Source of the DNA: Pleurotus ostreatus/Saccharomyces cerevisiae fusant
Taxonomy: Eukaryota > Opisthokonta
NCBI GenBank assembly: GCA_024196135.1
Contig: JAMQCK010000007.1
Location: forward strand, 62,001 to 126,000
Direction of reading: 5' to 3'
DNA length: 64,000 nucleotides
Shown: piece after piece, positions 44,606-55,876 of the stretch
How the letters are laid out: each line of letters begins with the position of its first letter
How positions within the stretch are numbered: the first letter of the stretch is position 1
Notes under the pieces: generated by a model
What the model saw: the letters and a program-made list of their open reading frames with translations, nothing else
The model's database searches: none
Told to the model about the DNA's origin: nothing
Translations under genes and position numbers: made by a program

Positions 44606-45594
44606 CCACGTCACCAACCCGCCGGATGACCTGGACGACACCATCCATGCGCCGCTTACGGCTTGAGGGCTTGCTCTCATCCTAGCTCAAGCTGCCGTTG
44701 TCGTTCTGTGGAGCATCGTTACTTTTTGGACGGTCACATCTCTTCTGCTCTTCATCAGGTCGTTTTCTCGCATCTCCTCCCCGCACCTTAATGGTCCTCC
44801 CCACATCCTACGCCACTGTCAACACTACCATCTTCGTTCTTTCTTACTGTACATACCACTCTTTAGTGTCCCGCTTTTCTAGGTCTCGCTTTGCCAGTCA
44901 ACGCCGATTCTGTGTTATCAGCCATCGTTGATCCTGCTTCATCTCGTCCTCGTTGGTCCTGTTCTGTCAGTGGACTTCGATCTGCACTACCAACGGAGAT
45001 TGATCCTGCTCTGTGCCACATGCTATAGCTATTCGATACGGTAACCCTTCAGCTTCATGCACCTAATTCTGTAGTACATTCTCTTCCGTCATGGGATCGT
45101 CTTATCAAATGGAAGAACGGTGGATAGATAGATCTGCGAACCTCGTCATCGGCCTGGTATGAATTTGTGGCAAAGCGGTCTTGGAGACCATCCCATGCCG
45201 TGAGACTACAGTAAGCTAATATAGTGAAATTCGACGTGTTCTCGCCGCCATTCACCTAATTCCCCGCTGCCATTCACCCACCCCTCCCACGGATGAGCGA
45301 CGTCCGAGAGAAGGCGATGTGTGAGAGGCCTCAAGGATCGGGATGCATTGATGAAACGCTCACTCGACGCCTTCCTCGAGCCAGGGTCAGCGGACGGCCT
45401 CTAGTCGTCCGTAGGTCCCTCATATATAAGATGGCACTTGCCATTGCTCATTTGCTTTCGCCTCTGGGAGCATTGTCTGCTGTCCACTAACGCTGTCTGC
45501 TATCCACTATCCCTGTCCGCTAACCATTCGCTCGTCGGATATCAGTCCTTCATTTGACAAACGCACTCATTTGGCACCGCACACTCGTCTGACC
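44606..45594. other. Intergenic, promoter of secreted-protein gene
   Basis: Pyrimidine-rich 3' flank of the Ser-rich gene, then the upstream region of the secreted-protein gene. No other gene seen. Confidence 0.45.
45423..45430 (+). promoter_or_regulatory. TATA box of small secreted protein gene
   Basis: TATATAAG, 165 nt upstream of ATG 45595; the same octamer as in family A promoters. Confidence 0.45.
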
Positions 45595-46261
45595 ATGTTC
45601 TTCTTCACCCCCGTCGTTGCCACCCTCTCCACCGCCGCCACCCTTGTTCGCGCGTGCACCCTCAGATCCGTCTCCTCCTCCCCCACCGGACAATCCGCCG
45701 CGAACTTCTCGCTCCAGCAGAGCGCGTGCGGGTACACCCTTAGCAGCGGGCAGGCGTACGCGTCCCAGCAGTACAGTGGTGGGCTGCCGTCCGAGCAGTA
45801 CCCGTCCGAGTGGCACGCCGGGAAGCCGATCGCCGTCCACATCGAGGGCGGCAAGCTTAAGATGACCTGCCCCTCACAGATACAGGCCGTCCTGGTCCCC
45901 AGCGGGGCGAAGAATCCCGCATCATGGATCGTCGAGTTCGTCTTGCAGACGGACGACCTGCCGGAGGGCACCGTCGTCGACGGCTGGACGACGACAGACG
46001 ACAAGATGGGATTGCCTGCGACGGGGAGATATACGAAGATCGTGAACTCGGTGAGTGGCATGACGATGTCGCGTCAGTAGAGGAGTGAGAGTATGCTGAC
46101 CCGCACCATCCCAGATCGGCAACTACGGCGGCTACTACGCGCCTTTGCTCCTCGGCGACGGCGAGACCGAAGCGTTAGCGTGGTTCAAACAGGACGTGTC
46201 AGCACACGGGAACGCCCAGTGGTGGATGGTTATCGACGAGGGTAGCGATTCCCTTTGCTGA
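45595..46261 (+). CDS. Small secreted protein, unknown family
   Basis: About 200 residues, two exons split by an intron at 46051-46114. The start MFFFTPVVATLSTAATLVRA is a signal peptide. The mature protein has cysteines in RACTLRS, SACGYTL, MTCPSQ and the penultimate SLC, enough for two disulfides. Segments such as SQQYSGGLPSEQYPSEW, HIEGGKLKMTCPSQIQAVLV, EFVLQTDDLPEGTVVDGW and WMVIDEG look like a beta-rich domain. I do not recognise the family. A TATATAAG box 165 nt upstream suggests a regulated, potentially strong promoter. An effector-like or cell-wall role is possible but not shown. Confidence 0.72.
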
Positions 46262-46886
46262 GGACGGGATACTTGCTAGAGTTTGGTCTTCATGTTCGCG
46301 ATCGACATACGTTGGCATGAAATGTGTATAGGTCGGTGGGGTATCGCTCATGGACGAAGATGATTCATGCATCGGTTGAGCGCTTTAGGGAGTCGATACA
46401 TTATAGAGAGGGTTGATCGCAAGACAGTCCTTCGTCGACGTTTCGCGGTTCATATCAAATGGTCGGTCGATGGACCAATGCAACGAACATATGATAGGAC
46501 TGGTCGAGAGATGAGTACTGAGTGGCCGAGACTACAAGAGAGCTGAGAGCGCGCACCAAGGACCCTTCATCAAAAGGGGTAGTAGCAAGTAGAGCGTTCA
46601 AAGTCACTATCGGCGGTGGGGTATAAGTAGCTCGAGAACAAGCGAGGTATGTTGCAGGAAAAGCCGAGACGGACGACGAGAAAGCCAGGTTACATAGAAA
46701 GTTCTGACACAGGACAAGCTGGAAACATCGAGAGCGAGGACAAGGCTGCAGGGAACGTGAAGTCGCCGGAAGACAAATTGGATCTGGTCTCGATTTGTTA
46801 GTGAGTTTGGAAGAGGGCGGTAATGCGCTGACCCACCCGAGAGTGTGCATCATGCGTTGACATGGAGTCGCGACGGGGCGGCTTGA
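46262..46886. other. Spacer between convergent genes
   Basis: 3' flanks of the secreted-protein gene and the minus-strand unknown gene. Nothing else recognised. Confidence 0.45.
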
Positions 46887-47870
46887 CTACCGGCGGCGCT
46901 TCCTCGAATGGTAGTTTCCGGAATTGTTGTTATGGTGCTGTTGCGGTGGTGGAGCACGAGCGGCGGCAGCGGCGCTCAGAGCGGAGTCTGTCAGGTCTTG
47001 CCAAACGACGCGATTGAAAGCGCGCTGCTCGAAGATGGTCGCACGTAGCGCGCGCTCCGTAGGATAGCAGTCGGCAAAACGACGATCGACATCCGGTATG
47101 TCACAGAAGAAGTCGAAGTGCTGTTTGAGCTGAGCGGTGATGTTGGTTTTCTCGCCGATCGCGTCGTTCAGGGGGGCGAGAGTCTCGCAGACACGGAGGA
47201 GATTCTTGAAGGCTGGCTCCCAAGTGTAGAAGTTGAGACCGTTCTCCTGATCGTCGGGCCAGAATTTCTTGTCCATATGTTCCACGTCGATTATAGAGAC
47301 TGTCACAGGCTTGTTGCTCTCCGACAAGAGCGTAATGTCTTTTGTCGTGACGCGGGATAGGTCGGTAGCGCGACGCATGATATGGTCCAGGAACCATGTC
47401 AAGGGTATGTGACATCCAGCAAGAAGCATGGCACGGTAGACGGGGGGTACAGGAAGGAGCCACAGGTCGCCCAAGCCGCACTGAGTGAAAGGCTGTGCTT
47501 TCCAACTGAAGGTATCGCACTCTGCCTGCGAAGCCTTCTCTCCAGCAAGCAGCAGCGACAGCTCTGCGCGAAGGAAGGAGGGGAGAGTGTTCCAGTCCAA
47601 GCTTCTGTCGTGTAGCAGGATCGTGCGCTCCTCGTCGGTATACGCGTAAAGAGGCTTGATGGGAGCGCCGAGATGCGGGTAGTGGTTGGGGTCGGCCTTG
47701 TAGCGCCAGGTCGTTTCGCGGCTTGCAGTATTCGCAGATTCGATTCTGATATTCTCCTTGTGCTTCAAAGTCATCGGCAGCGAGGCATCGAAGACTTTGG
47801 GCCGGTCCTTCATCCAGTCGTCCAGATCGATTGACGCGGCGTTGGGCTCGGGCTTTACGCTGTTTGCCAT
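46887..47870 (-). CDS. Conserved-looking intronless protein of unknown function
   Basis: A single-exon gene of 327 residues. It begins MANSVKPEPNAASIDLDDWM and contains no signal peptide or membrane helix. The central region is well folded in appearance, rich in Trp, Leu and charged residues (LRAELSLLLAGEKASQAECD, GLGDLWLLPVPPVYRAMLLA, PVTVSIIDVEHMDKKFW, PAFKNLLRVCETLAPLNDAI). It ends in Ala-, Gln- and Asn-rich low-complexity sequence and a basic KRRR, a possible nuclear signal. I do not recognise a domain. It is divergent from the DUS1 gene across 331 bp, so the two may share a promoter. Confidence 0.75.
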   Translation of the reverse strand: MANSVKPEPNAASIDLDDWMKDRPKVFDASLPMTLKHKENIRIESANTASRETTWRYKADPNHYPHLGAPIKPLYAYTDEERTILLHDRSLDWNTLPSFLRAELSLLLAGEKASQAECDTFSWKAQPFTQCGLGDLWLLPVPPVYRAMLLAGCHIPLTWFLDHIMRRATDLSRVTTKDITLLSESNKPVTVSIIDVEHMDKKFWPDDQENGLNFYTWEPAFKNLLRVCETLAPLNDAIGEKTNITAQLKQHFDFFCDIPDVDRRFADCYPTERALRATIFEQRAFNRVVWQDLTDSALSAAAAARAPPPQQHHNNNSGNYHSRKRRR

Positions 47871-48201
47871 GCCGTCCTAAGCGCGGCTCTTCCGTCGTTC
47901 GAGGGTGGGACGAGCGCGATCTCGGCGACGTAAGCGTTTGGCAAGAGTTGAGAGAACGCGTTGTTGGCCCTTATTTGTCAGAGAAGGACCTTGAGCGGCT
48001 CCCGGGCCGGTGCCCCATAATGAGCCCCGTCGATCGCGCCAACTTGTCTTATTCTTCAAGTCCAGTCCCTCCCGAGTCCTGCCCAAAATTTCGCTGCTCA
48101 CCCAGCGCGTTCTGCGCGCCATACGCTCCCCTCAAGCATCCAAACGCAACCCGCCCTCTCGTCCGCTCGCCTCCCTCGCGACCTCCACACTGGCTCAAGC
48201 A
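47871..48201. promoter_or_regulatory. Bidirectional promoter region, unknown gene / DUS1
   Basis: 331 bp between two divergent starts. No specific motif picked out. Confidence 0.45.
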
Positions 48202-50056
48202 ATGGCAGAGTCCTCAGCCATGGCATCTGCATCGACATCATCGGGTGTGAAGCAGAAGCTGGGGGGCTATGATTTTTACAGAGAGGTTCTGGGCAGCCCG
48301 AAGTACGTTGTGGCGCCGATGGTGGACCAGAGTGAGCTGGTACGTCTGTTCTGACGTTCGCCTCGCTGAACTCCCTTTCCCCCGTAAGATTGAAGCTAAT
48401 GTGAACTCGCAAAGTAGGCATTCCGCATCCTCTGCCGCCGCTACGGTGCCCAGGTAGCCTATACGCCCATGATCAATGCCCATGTGCGTATCCTTCCTTC
48501 CCCACCTTCCCGTCCTTCCTCTCACACCAGTTTCTTCCGTCAGGTCTTCCCCTTCTACGGCAAAAAGCAGCAGGACAAGAACTTTGACGTCTCCGAGGGC
48601 GAGGAAGGTGCCCCGGGTCTTGATCGGCCCCTCGTCGTGCAGTTCTGCGGCAATAACCCGGACGAGCTGCTTGCTAGCGCCCGGATTGTGGAAGCGCATT
48701 GCGACGCGGTCGACCTCAATCTCGGCTGCCCACAGGATATCGCGAAGAAGGGACATTATGGGTCGTGGCTGCAGGACGAGTGGGAGCTGGTGTACAAGCT
48801 CGGTACGTGTGGTGTACTTCATACTGGGCATGAGGCTCATATAGGGTTCGAAGTGAACACGCTGCACGAGAACCTGTCGATCCCGGTCACAGCAAAGTTC
48901 AGGATATTCTCGGACCCTGAGCGCACGCTCGCGTATGCGAAGATGCTCGAGCGCGCCGGGGCGCAGATCCTGACTGTACACGGCCGGACGAGGGATCAGC
49001 GGGGCGTGAACTCGGTGCGTTGTTCCTTCACCCATCCAGTCAATTCCACTAACTTTGTCTAGGGCCTTGCAGACTGGAAGCAGATTGCCATGGTCAAGCA
49101 AGCCGTCTCAGTCCCCGTTCTCGCCAACGGAAACATGCTCTACCAAGAGGACATCGAGGCCTGCCTGCAAGCGACCGGCGCAGATGGCATCATGAGCGCC
49201 GAGGGCCTGCTCTACAACCCCGCGCTCTTCGCCGGTCTCGCTCCCCCTCCCCAACCTTCCGCTTCGACACCCTTGCATCCTCTCCTCGCCGCTTCCACCT
49301 CCACCTCGTCCTCATCTGCGCACAACCTCCACCCCTCCGTCACTGCTCTCGCTCTCGAGTACCTCACTATCTGCCGCGAGCTCAACACGCATACGAGCCT
49401 CGGCGCCATCCGCGGGCACTTGTTCAAGATCCTGCGTCCAGCGCTCGCCAAACACACCGACTTGCGGGAGAAGCTCGGCCGGGCGCGTGTGCGGGATAAG
49501 GGGAAGGGTTGGTGGAAGGTGCATGGGGAGGATGGGAGCTTGACGGAGTATGAGGACATCATCAGGGAGTTGGAGGAGAGGTTGCAGGTGGATGCGGCTG
49601 GCCACCCGACGGCCATCACGGCCGACCCGGAGACTGGACTGAAGGAGGTACCGTGGTGGCTGACCCAGCCATACGTACGACCTTTACCTGAGGTCACCCC
49701 GAAGACAGGTGCGTATCTTTCCAGCACTTTCGTTCCTCTGCCCTCCTGGGATCTGTCTATTCTGCGGCGAAAGCTCTTTATCGCCTCTCGCATATGCATA
49801 TCATCTATTGCATATGTCCACTTACACATCGCATTACCCTTTGACCGTGCCTTCATCATCTTTCTCATGTCTCCGTCACTCGCTAAACGTTCCTACGTGC
49901 GCTAACGCCGCTCTACTAGGTTCGGCGCTGAAGAGCAGATTAGATGCGCTGCGGGCAGAGCGAGCGCTGTCAAGCTCGCCAGAGGCTGAACCTGGGATGG
50001 ATCTGTCAGCGCTGGAAGGGCTTGATGAAGGCAAGCTTGTCGGTGTATCTGCTTAG
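48202..50056 (+). CDS. DUS1: tRNA dihydrouridine synthase 1
   Basis: A FMN enzyme that reduces U16 and U17 in the tRNA D-loop. Seen in order: YDFYREVLGSPKYVVAPMVD (barrel start), RILCRRYGAQVAYTPMINAH, PLVVQFCGNNPDELLASARI, VDLNLGCPQDIAKKGHYGSW with the catalytic Cys in GCPQ, IPVTAKFRIF, GAQILTVHGRTRDQRG, WKQIAMVKQAVSVPVLANG, GNMLYQEDIEACLQATGADG and MSAEGLLYNP, all hallmarks of the Dus1 branch. After that comes a helical RNA-binding domain (LEYLTICRELNTHTSLGAI). Introns interrupt after VDQSEL, PMINAH, VYKL, GVNS and near TPKT. It ends EGLDEGKLVGVSA. ATG 48202 is the first in frame; the upstream frame lacks an ATG. Confidence 0.95.
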
Positions 50057-50462
50057 CCGCGTTCCTCGTCCGCTTTGCGAGGGACAATCTGAGGGCTTTA
50101 GTCGCAGATGTAGAGGCCAGGGCCTGCCTTCAGACCTAGATAGCCGGATAGCACTAGACACAGCTAATCTTCAGGCCCAAGTACGGGACCACAGACCATC
50201 AGTCGACCATAGTGTCGGCCTCTGAACGGCGCGGCCAATAAAGGACGGACAATAAAGGGAGGTCCATGGACGAGCTCCGGGCCGGATGTTGCCAAGATCC
50301 GCACAAACACCGCCACGGGGCTCACGGTGGCGATGCACAACAAACCCCGATCTCAGGAACAAACAACGCGTCTGCTCTTGCTTTCATCCTCCGTCGTCGT
50401 CCTCGCCGCCGTCCGCCTCGTCGTACTTAAAACCCAGACTTACCCCCATCTCACCACACATA
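50057..50462. other. Intergenic, upstream of disordered-protein gene
   Basis: DUS1 3' flank and the next gene's promoter. An in-frame ATG at 50286 could extend the next gene by 59 residues. Confidence 0.4.
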
Positions 50463-51389
50463 ATGGGCCGCGCACTCTACTCCTCCCGCTACACAAAGGC
50501 TCACCAGAACCAGGTGGAGCAGCAGGTTCAGGCGAACCCCGCACCGGCGCAGGACCCTGCAGCGGACGCCACAGCACCAGCAGCCGAGCCTGCGGTCGCT
50601 GTGTACGAGAAGTGGAGCCCCCTGAACCCCTTCGACCCCGACTCGGACGAGTTCTTTATCGACGCGGAGTACGAAGCATTCGTCGACGATGAACACCCGC
50701 AGCCCGAGCCCGTGGTCCGCGTCGAGATCATCCCCCAGCGCAACGCGTCGCCGATCAGCAGTGGCAGCTCCTCCTCGGCCAGCGAAGACGGTGACCGCGA
50801 GGAAGGTGCGAATGGGAGCCCCATGGCCGTTGGCGTCGACCCCGCGTCCCTGCTTGCGGGCGTGTACTCGCCAGGCGACTGGGAGCGCCGCTTCCTGCTT
50901 GCGGGTGCTGGTGGGGTGCCGCCGCAGCCGTGGCTGCAGATGGACCACTATATACGACCGGTAGTCTCGGCGCGGCGCCAGCCGCTGCGCGCGCGAGCGT
51001 CGTCACTCTCGTTCCTTCCCACGTCCGCTCCTTCAGCGCGCACCGCTATACTGCAGCCCTCGGTCGTCAGAGACAGCCACGCGGGCTACACGGTTGTGCC
51101 GCCTCCAGCCAGTCACACCTCCCCGGAGCCCTCGCCAGACGACGACGACTTGGAGAACCCCCTGCCGCTTCCACCTCCGTTCATGCCGCCTCGGGGTGAG
51201 GCTCACCGACTGTACGGTCACGACAGTCGTAGCGCCTTGCCTACCGTCTCACCAACGGTGGAAAGACGCACTCCAGCGGACAGAGCCACTCCCATGTCCT
51301 CCTCTCCTCCGAGCAACCCCCTCACCAACCCCAACGCGCGCATGTCCCACAGCCGCATCTCCCCGCGCGTCCCCCTCACCGCGATGTAA
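50463..51389 (+). CDS. Intronless disordered protein, unknown function
   Basis: 308 residues starting MGRALYSSRYTKAHQNQVEQ. It is Ala/Pro-rich, then acidic (FDPDSDEFFIDAEYEAFVDD), then Ser- and Pro-rich to the end. One stretch, VDPASLLAGVYSPGDWERRF followed by PWLQMDHYIRP, looks conserved and might be a short binding segment. No known domain, signal peptide or membrane helix. The ATG at 50286 is possible but the chosen one follows a typical pyrimidine-rich leader (ACCACACATA). A real gene by length and even composition, but function cannot be inferred. Confidence 0.55.
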   Translation: MGRALYSSRYTKAHQNQVEQQVQANPAPAQDPAADATAPAAEPAVAVYEKWSPLNPFDPDSDEFFIDAEYEAFVDDEHPQPEPVVRVEIIPQRNASPISSGSSSSASEDGDREEGANGSPMAVGVDPASLLAGVYSPGDWERRFLLAGAGGVPPQPWLQMDHYIRPVVSARRQPLRARASSLSFLPTSAPSARTAILQPSVVRDSHAGYTVVPPPASHTSPEPSPDDDDLENPLPLPPPFMPPRGEAHRLYGHDSRSALPTVSPTVERRTPADRATPMSSSPPSNPLTNPNARMSHSRISPRVPLTAM

Positions 51390-52196
51390 GCGCCCGCCTG
51401 GCCACGTACCCCACACCCCGACCTACCCCGTGGGACAACCTAAAAGGCCGACCCGACTACCCCGGCCACCTACTTCACCTACATCGGCTATCCACGTCTC
51501 GGCTCCCTAGACTGTACATATGTCCGATATCTATGCCTCCCTACCTCCTCATCCTGTCTGGTGTTTCCATCTTGCTTGGTACCTTTCATTTTGCTTGGTA
51601 TCATCCACCTGTCTGGCATCCCGACCCTTCCACTCTTTTGGCACATCCTGCTCTCCCTATAATCCTCTATATCGTCTGTAAATTGTCGCTTTTTTATCGG
51701 TATTTGGATGGTTTCGGGCTTGTGTTGGCGAGGACATCATGAAGAGTGGCAGGGGTTCTTGGACGGATTGGTTGTATATAGTCTACGTTCAACGTCCGCC
51801 GTTCACCTACCTCTACCGCCTCCTCGCCGTGTACTCGTAGCTTATGTCGCTCGCACATCTATATCTATCTGAATACGCATGATACCTGACTGTACAGAAG
51901 TCATCTACATATACGCGACATAGGACCGTCGACGATTCCCAACAGCGAAGCGTCTTTGAAAGTCTGCCTATGGGAGACTCCCCGCGAGCGCTTTCGTCCT
52001 AAATGCTGCGCTCAAGAGATGTACATAATTACTGCCTGCAGCAGACGGGGGCGCAATGCATGCATTAGCCTATCAGTCCAGCATTATTCCACCTTCCGCG
52101 ACGCGGTCTCCGCCTATAATTCGCTCGGAACGCGCCTCACAAGTGATCAAGGCCGTCAGCACGCGTCTCGCGGCCCTCCCTTCCCCAGAATCGGCA
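51390..52196. other. Spacer between convergent genes
   Basis: 3' flanks. Open frames here run antisense to the F-box gene end or are T-rich. No gene recognised. Confidence 0.4.
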
Positions 52197-53244
52197 TCAT
52201 TCAGAGGATCTGCGCGAGTTCAGCCCTCCAATCTCAGCATGCACATGACCAACATAAGGCGCACCGGAGTCGCTTCGTGTCTCTCCCCACAACATCATCC
52301 CAGCTTCGATAACATCCGACCTCCGCACCCGCGGTCCCCATATCGAGCCCTTGTATACGTCGACGAGGCGGATTTTCTCCAGATGGAACGTCGAATCGCT
52401 ATCGTCTTCGTCACCCGTAGTGCGCACGGTCGGCAGCACATAGCCCAGGGCGAAGCGCGCCACCTCCTTCGGGTCCAAAAACACTGCTTGTCCGATGTAC
52501 AGGCGGCGAAGCGAGGGGATGTGTGGGAGGACGAAGGGGCCTGTAGCATCAGAGTTGACGGGTGCGGGGAACGATATGCTGCACAGCGTGAGCGTCTCGA
52601 GGCGCGAGCACTTCGGAAGCGCGTTGAAGAGGGCTTCGGTGGCTCCTGGGACGATCTACGATGATGAGCATGAGTACACCAGCTTTCCGCCATACGAACG
52701 AAACCTATTACCGCTGTCGAAAAGTGGTGCGGCGGATCTGGCCCCGTCCATGTAAAGGAGACTGGGCTATAGTCGTTTAGCTCCTCGATGCGATAAGGGT
52801 GTGAGGCGACAATGCATACTTGATGAGCCCAATCGCATCCTGCAGATTTTCGTGCACATCGTGCACATGCGAGTTCATGCACAAGCGGACAGAATCAAGC
52901 AGCATGCGCCCATCGTTATCGACTTGTCCAAGATCCCGAGCCAGATTTCTGCATCGACTCAAGCAGTTCCGTATGAGCGCAAAGAGACCGCGGCCTGTCG
53001 CGCCCCCCGCAAGGTCGAGTTCAATGCTTTGGATGGGACACGCGAGCTGAGGAGTGCACCGCGCGGCGAAGCCGGCAAGTTGAGCGTTGGATGTGAAGCG
53101 CAGGCGGGAGTGCAGGAGACGGCGAGCGGGGACGTAAAAGGCGCTACATGTGAGCATGAGAGGGAGGGGGGAGCCCTTGACGAGGAAGTAGGCCTCGATG
53201 ATCTGAGCGAGGAGTTCTGGAGGGAGATCTGTTAGGCTCGTCAT
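52197..53244 (-). CDS. F-box-like protein
   Basis: About 280-290 residues in three exons. The N-terminus MTSLTDLPPELLAQIIEAYF with LMLTCSAFYVPARRLLHSRL is an F-box-type motif, which in SCF complexes binds Skp1. The rest holds leucine-rich lines (LQDAIGLIK; ALFNALPKCSRLETLTLCSI; PHIPSLRRLYIGQAVFLDPK; EKIRLVDVYKGSIWG), as in F-box/LRR proteins common in Agaricomycetes. Introns: donor GTATGCATTG after GLIK with acceptor before ELNDYSP, and donor GTAATAGG with acceptor before IVPGATEA. ATG 53244 is the first in frame. The substrate is unknown. Confidence 0.7.
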
Positions 53245-54187
53245 GGTAAGAGGCAAGTGGGGGCGGAAGCAGATGCACGTGGCATATCAACTGTTACCCT
53301 ATGTGACCTGGCTGATCTGCCTACTATCCATTCTTGAGTCATTTGGACCAGAGAGCATGCTTGGTAGCCAAGCCAGAATATCATGATGAAGACGGCGCTC
53401 TGCCGTATGGCGTTCTTTGTACTGTTCCCCTTGAAGCTCTTCGCCCTTCAAGGTCGCACCATAAGCTGTGAGCGTGGCCACTGGCCGGCCTCGCACTTGA
53501 TTCGGTGTCCGACGTGGACTTCATCAAGGTCGTGCATCAAGAGTCAGCTTCGGTCAGGAAATAAGATCAAGGGCACTGGCACAATATCTTATGTCAAATT
53601 TACGGCAGTGGCAGTGGGACGTAGAGTCGGCGAGGCATCACCTAGGCCGTAGCCGGGCTCGTCCCGGTCCTTCGCACGTCGTGCACTCCTGCGCCTAGCA
53701 AGATCAACTCTGTATCCTCTGGCAGACGTACCCTGCCAGACTCACGCCATCGCCAGTTGTGGGCCGATCGAAGTCCCGGAAGCAAACACAATTACCGAAT
53801 GCAGAAACAAGGCCTTCCCAAAATGGCAGGTCCGGTTTGACGCGACGACGGTGACGCGACCCTCCCGGTCACGGCGTTCCCCCGCATCGCTTCCGCCCTT
53901 CAAGCGTCCGCCGCACTCTCTACGACATATCGCCACACATCTAAAACATCGCCAAGTTCATTTTACACGGTTAAAGAACGAAGGACTATATAATGATGCG
54001 TAATATAGAGTTTCGAGAGTTATCGCGAGGATACATACATGCCTGTGATACAGTATAAAAGCTAAAAGCTATCCAAAAGAAACCAGAGCAAGAGCAGAGA
54101 CGAACGGATGCACGAGATTATGACCACCTTTAGAAATTGGGATCGACGATAAGGATGAAAGAGATTATGCAGCGAAGGGGAAGGGGA
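53245..54187. other. Intergenic between F-box and Cys/His-motif genes
   Basis: Nothing recognised. The stretch from about 53990 to 54120 is AT-rich and contains a TATAAAAGC-like element near 54054. Confidence 0.4.
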
Positions 54188-55055
54188 CTACAAGTCGGAC
54201 CCGTACTCGCACTCAGGCGGATCGGAGTCCTCCTGACGCGTACGGATGTTGCTGATAGCGAAGTGCGGCTTCTTTGGCCTATCCCACGAGTAGACTCGCG
54301 AGCAGTCCGTGGAGGAGGTGTATAGAGGCGTGACGCGCTGGTAGGAGTCGTACTGGGGGCGGAGATGGAACTCCTCGACGAACGGCTCAGGCACCCGCGG
54401 CTCAGGGGGAGCGAGGGAGCTCGAGCGGTCGTCGTATTCCTCCTCTTTGACGTACTCGTCGTCCGTCTCCTCGAAGTCATCGTCGACGGTGAGCGGTGGG
54501 GTGGAAGAAGTCATGCTTGCGGGTGGCTGAGGGGTGGCCGGTGGTGCGGGGGACGCCTTGGTGATGAGATATATCAGCATATATGCGCCCGCATATATCG
54601 ATCCACGCACCTGAGGCTTTGCCTGCTTGGCCTTGGCTGCCTGCTCGCGCGCCTTCGCGAGGGCCTGGGGCCCCCGTCCCTTGCATCGGTTCTTGTGAAC
54701 GGTCCAATGGTAGAGGTCCCACATGCTCTTCTCGGATAGCTTGATACGATTGTTGCACTGCCGGCATTGTACATTGTAGGGGTCGATGACCTCGGCCATC
54801 TCGTCGTTGCGCAAGTCGTTCTCGCGCCGGAGCCGGGCGACTGCCACAGAGTCGGAGCCGCCGGTGCTGCTGTGAAGACAGGAGGACAATGAGAATGGGC
54901 ATAGCCGATCAAGATACGGATACTGACTATGGCTGCGCGGACGACGAGGCCTGCTTGTTGCCACGGGTGGAGGCGCTGTGGGAGGGGGCCGTCAGACAAT
55001 GGGGCTGGATACGGCGTCTGCTGGCCACGCACCGTGACGATCTGACTTTGGGCAT
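54188..55055 (-). CDS. Possible zinc-binding Cys/His protein with acidic tail
   Basis: Predicted about 240 residues in four exons. A short first exon (MPKVRSSR) joins ASTRGNKQASSSAQP and then STGGSDSVAVARLRREND. Next comes YNVQCRQCNNRIKLSEKSMW then DLYHWTVHKNRCKG: C-x2-C followed by H-x5-H-x3-C, a plausible zinc-binding unit of the kind found in small basidiomycete DNA-binding proteins. A Lys/Ala-rich helix (QALAKAREQAAKAKQAKP) follows, then acidic EETDDEYVKEEEYDD and a Ser/Pro region ending PPECEYGSDL. A 51-nt in-frame intron (about 54560-54610) carries a palindrome; reading through it would insert YAGAYMLIYLITK. The function is not known. Confidence 0.65.
54580..54599. repeat. Palindrome inside an in-frame intron
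   Basis: ATATATGCG and CGCATATAT around CC, a perfect 9-bp inverted repeat, within the 51-nt intron of the Cys/His-motif gene. A second palindrome, GATATATC, is at 54569-54576. Confidence 0.5.
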
Positions 55056-55876
55056 CTCGCTTTGTCGCTTCTGATATTATATAGTACTAGGTTGCTGGGG
55101 AGGGGGTCCTCGGTCGCTCTTCTAGGCGGGGGACACGTCTGGGGGACGTCGTCAGCACGGCGAGCTCGTCGCCAACAGTGGGGCGGGCGCCGCGGGGAGC
55201 GCGGGGCTCACCTGGCTGGCTGGGGGCCCGCGGGATACTTGCTGGAGTCGGGGATGCTGCTGGCGGCGACGGACGTTGAGGACGGCGGCGACAACGGCGG
55301 TCGGGAACGTCAGGAATGGTAGCGGGAAAGTGGTCGGCGCCAGGACTCGCGCCGCGCGCGGGCCTTTATGAGGGTCTCGGCAACCGCCGGCCTTCCTTTG
55401 GGCATTCCAAAAGCGTCTTCGCCACATATCCTGTCTTTGTGGGCGCATGTTGTCCCGCCCCGGCTCGTGCTCGCGACGCGTTCCCCAGGGACGCGTCTCT
55501 CATCGCGAGCTGGCCGCTGGACGCGCCTGGGGCTCGATTAGAGCCGTTCGGCGCGTCGAACGCGTTCATGATAGATGTTCCCCGCATCATGTGCGGCACG
55601 CCCCGCGGCAGGGGGCAGGCCCCCGGGCGGATATTACATTTATCTAATCTACCTAAAGCTGCTCTTGAATCCAAGCGCCCATCTCCCGCACAATCCCCCG
55701 CCTATCCTCCTGCGCTGACCCTCGAGAGCGGGACGTACCGACGCAGGCACCTTCTTTACTACGCACGCACAGTTCTCGACCGCCGCCGCTAATGACAGAG
55801 GACAACGTGTCAGACATGCGGTTGGCATCGGAAACTGGAATGGAACGAACCGTCCCCATTCACTCCAAACGAACCC
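55056..55876. other. Intergenic, GC-rich, upstream of the Cys/His-motif gene
   Basis: Open frames on both strands fit GC-rich sequence. Promoter of the Cys/His-motif gene and 3' flank of the sirtuin. No gene recognised. Confidence 0.4.

Noticed and set aside
48238..49101. 287-codon minus-strand frame over DUS1
   Set aside because: Antisense to well-matched DUS1 exons and spans their introns; no domain.
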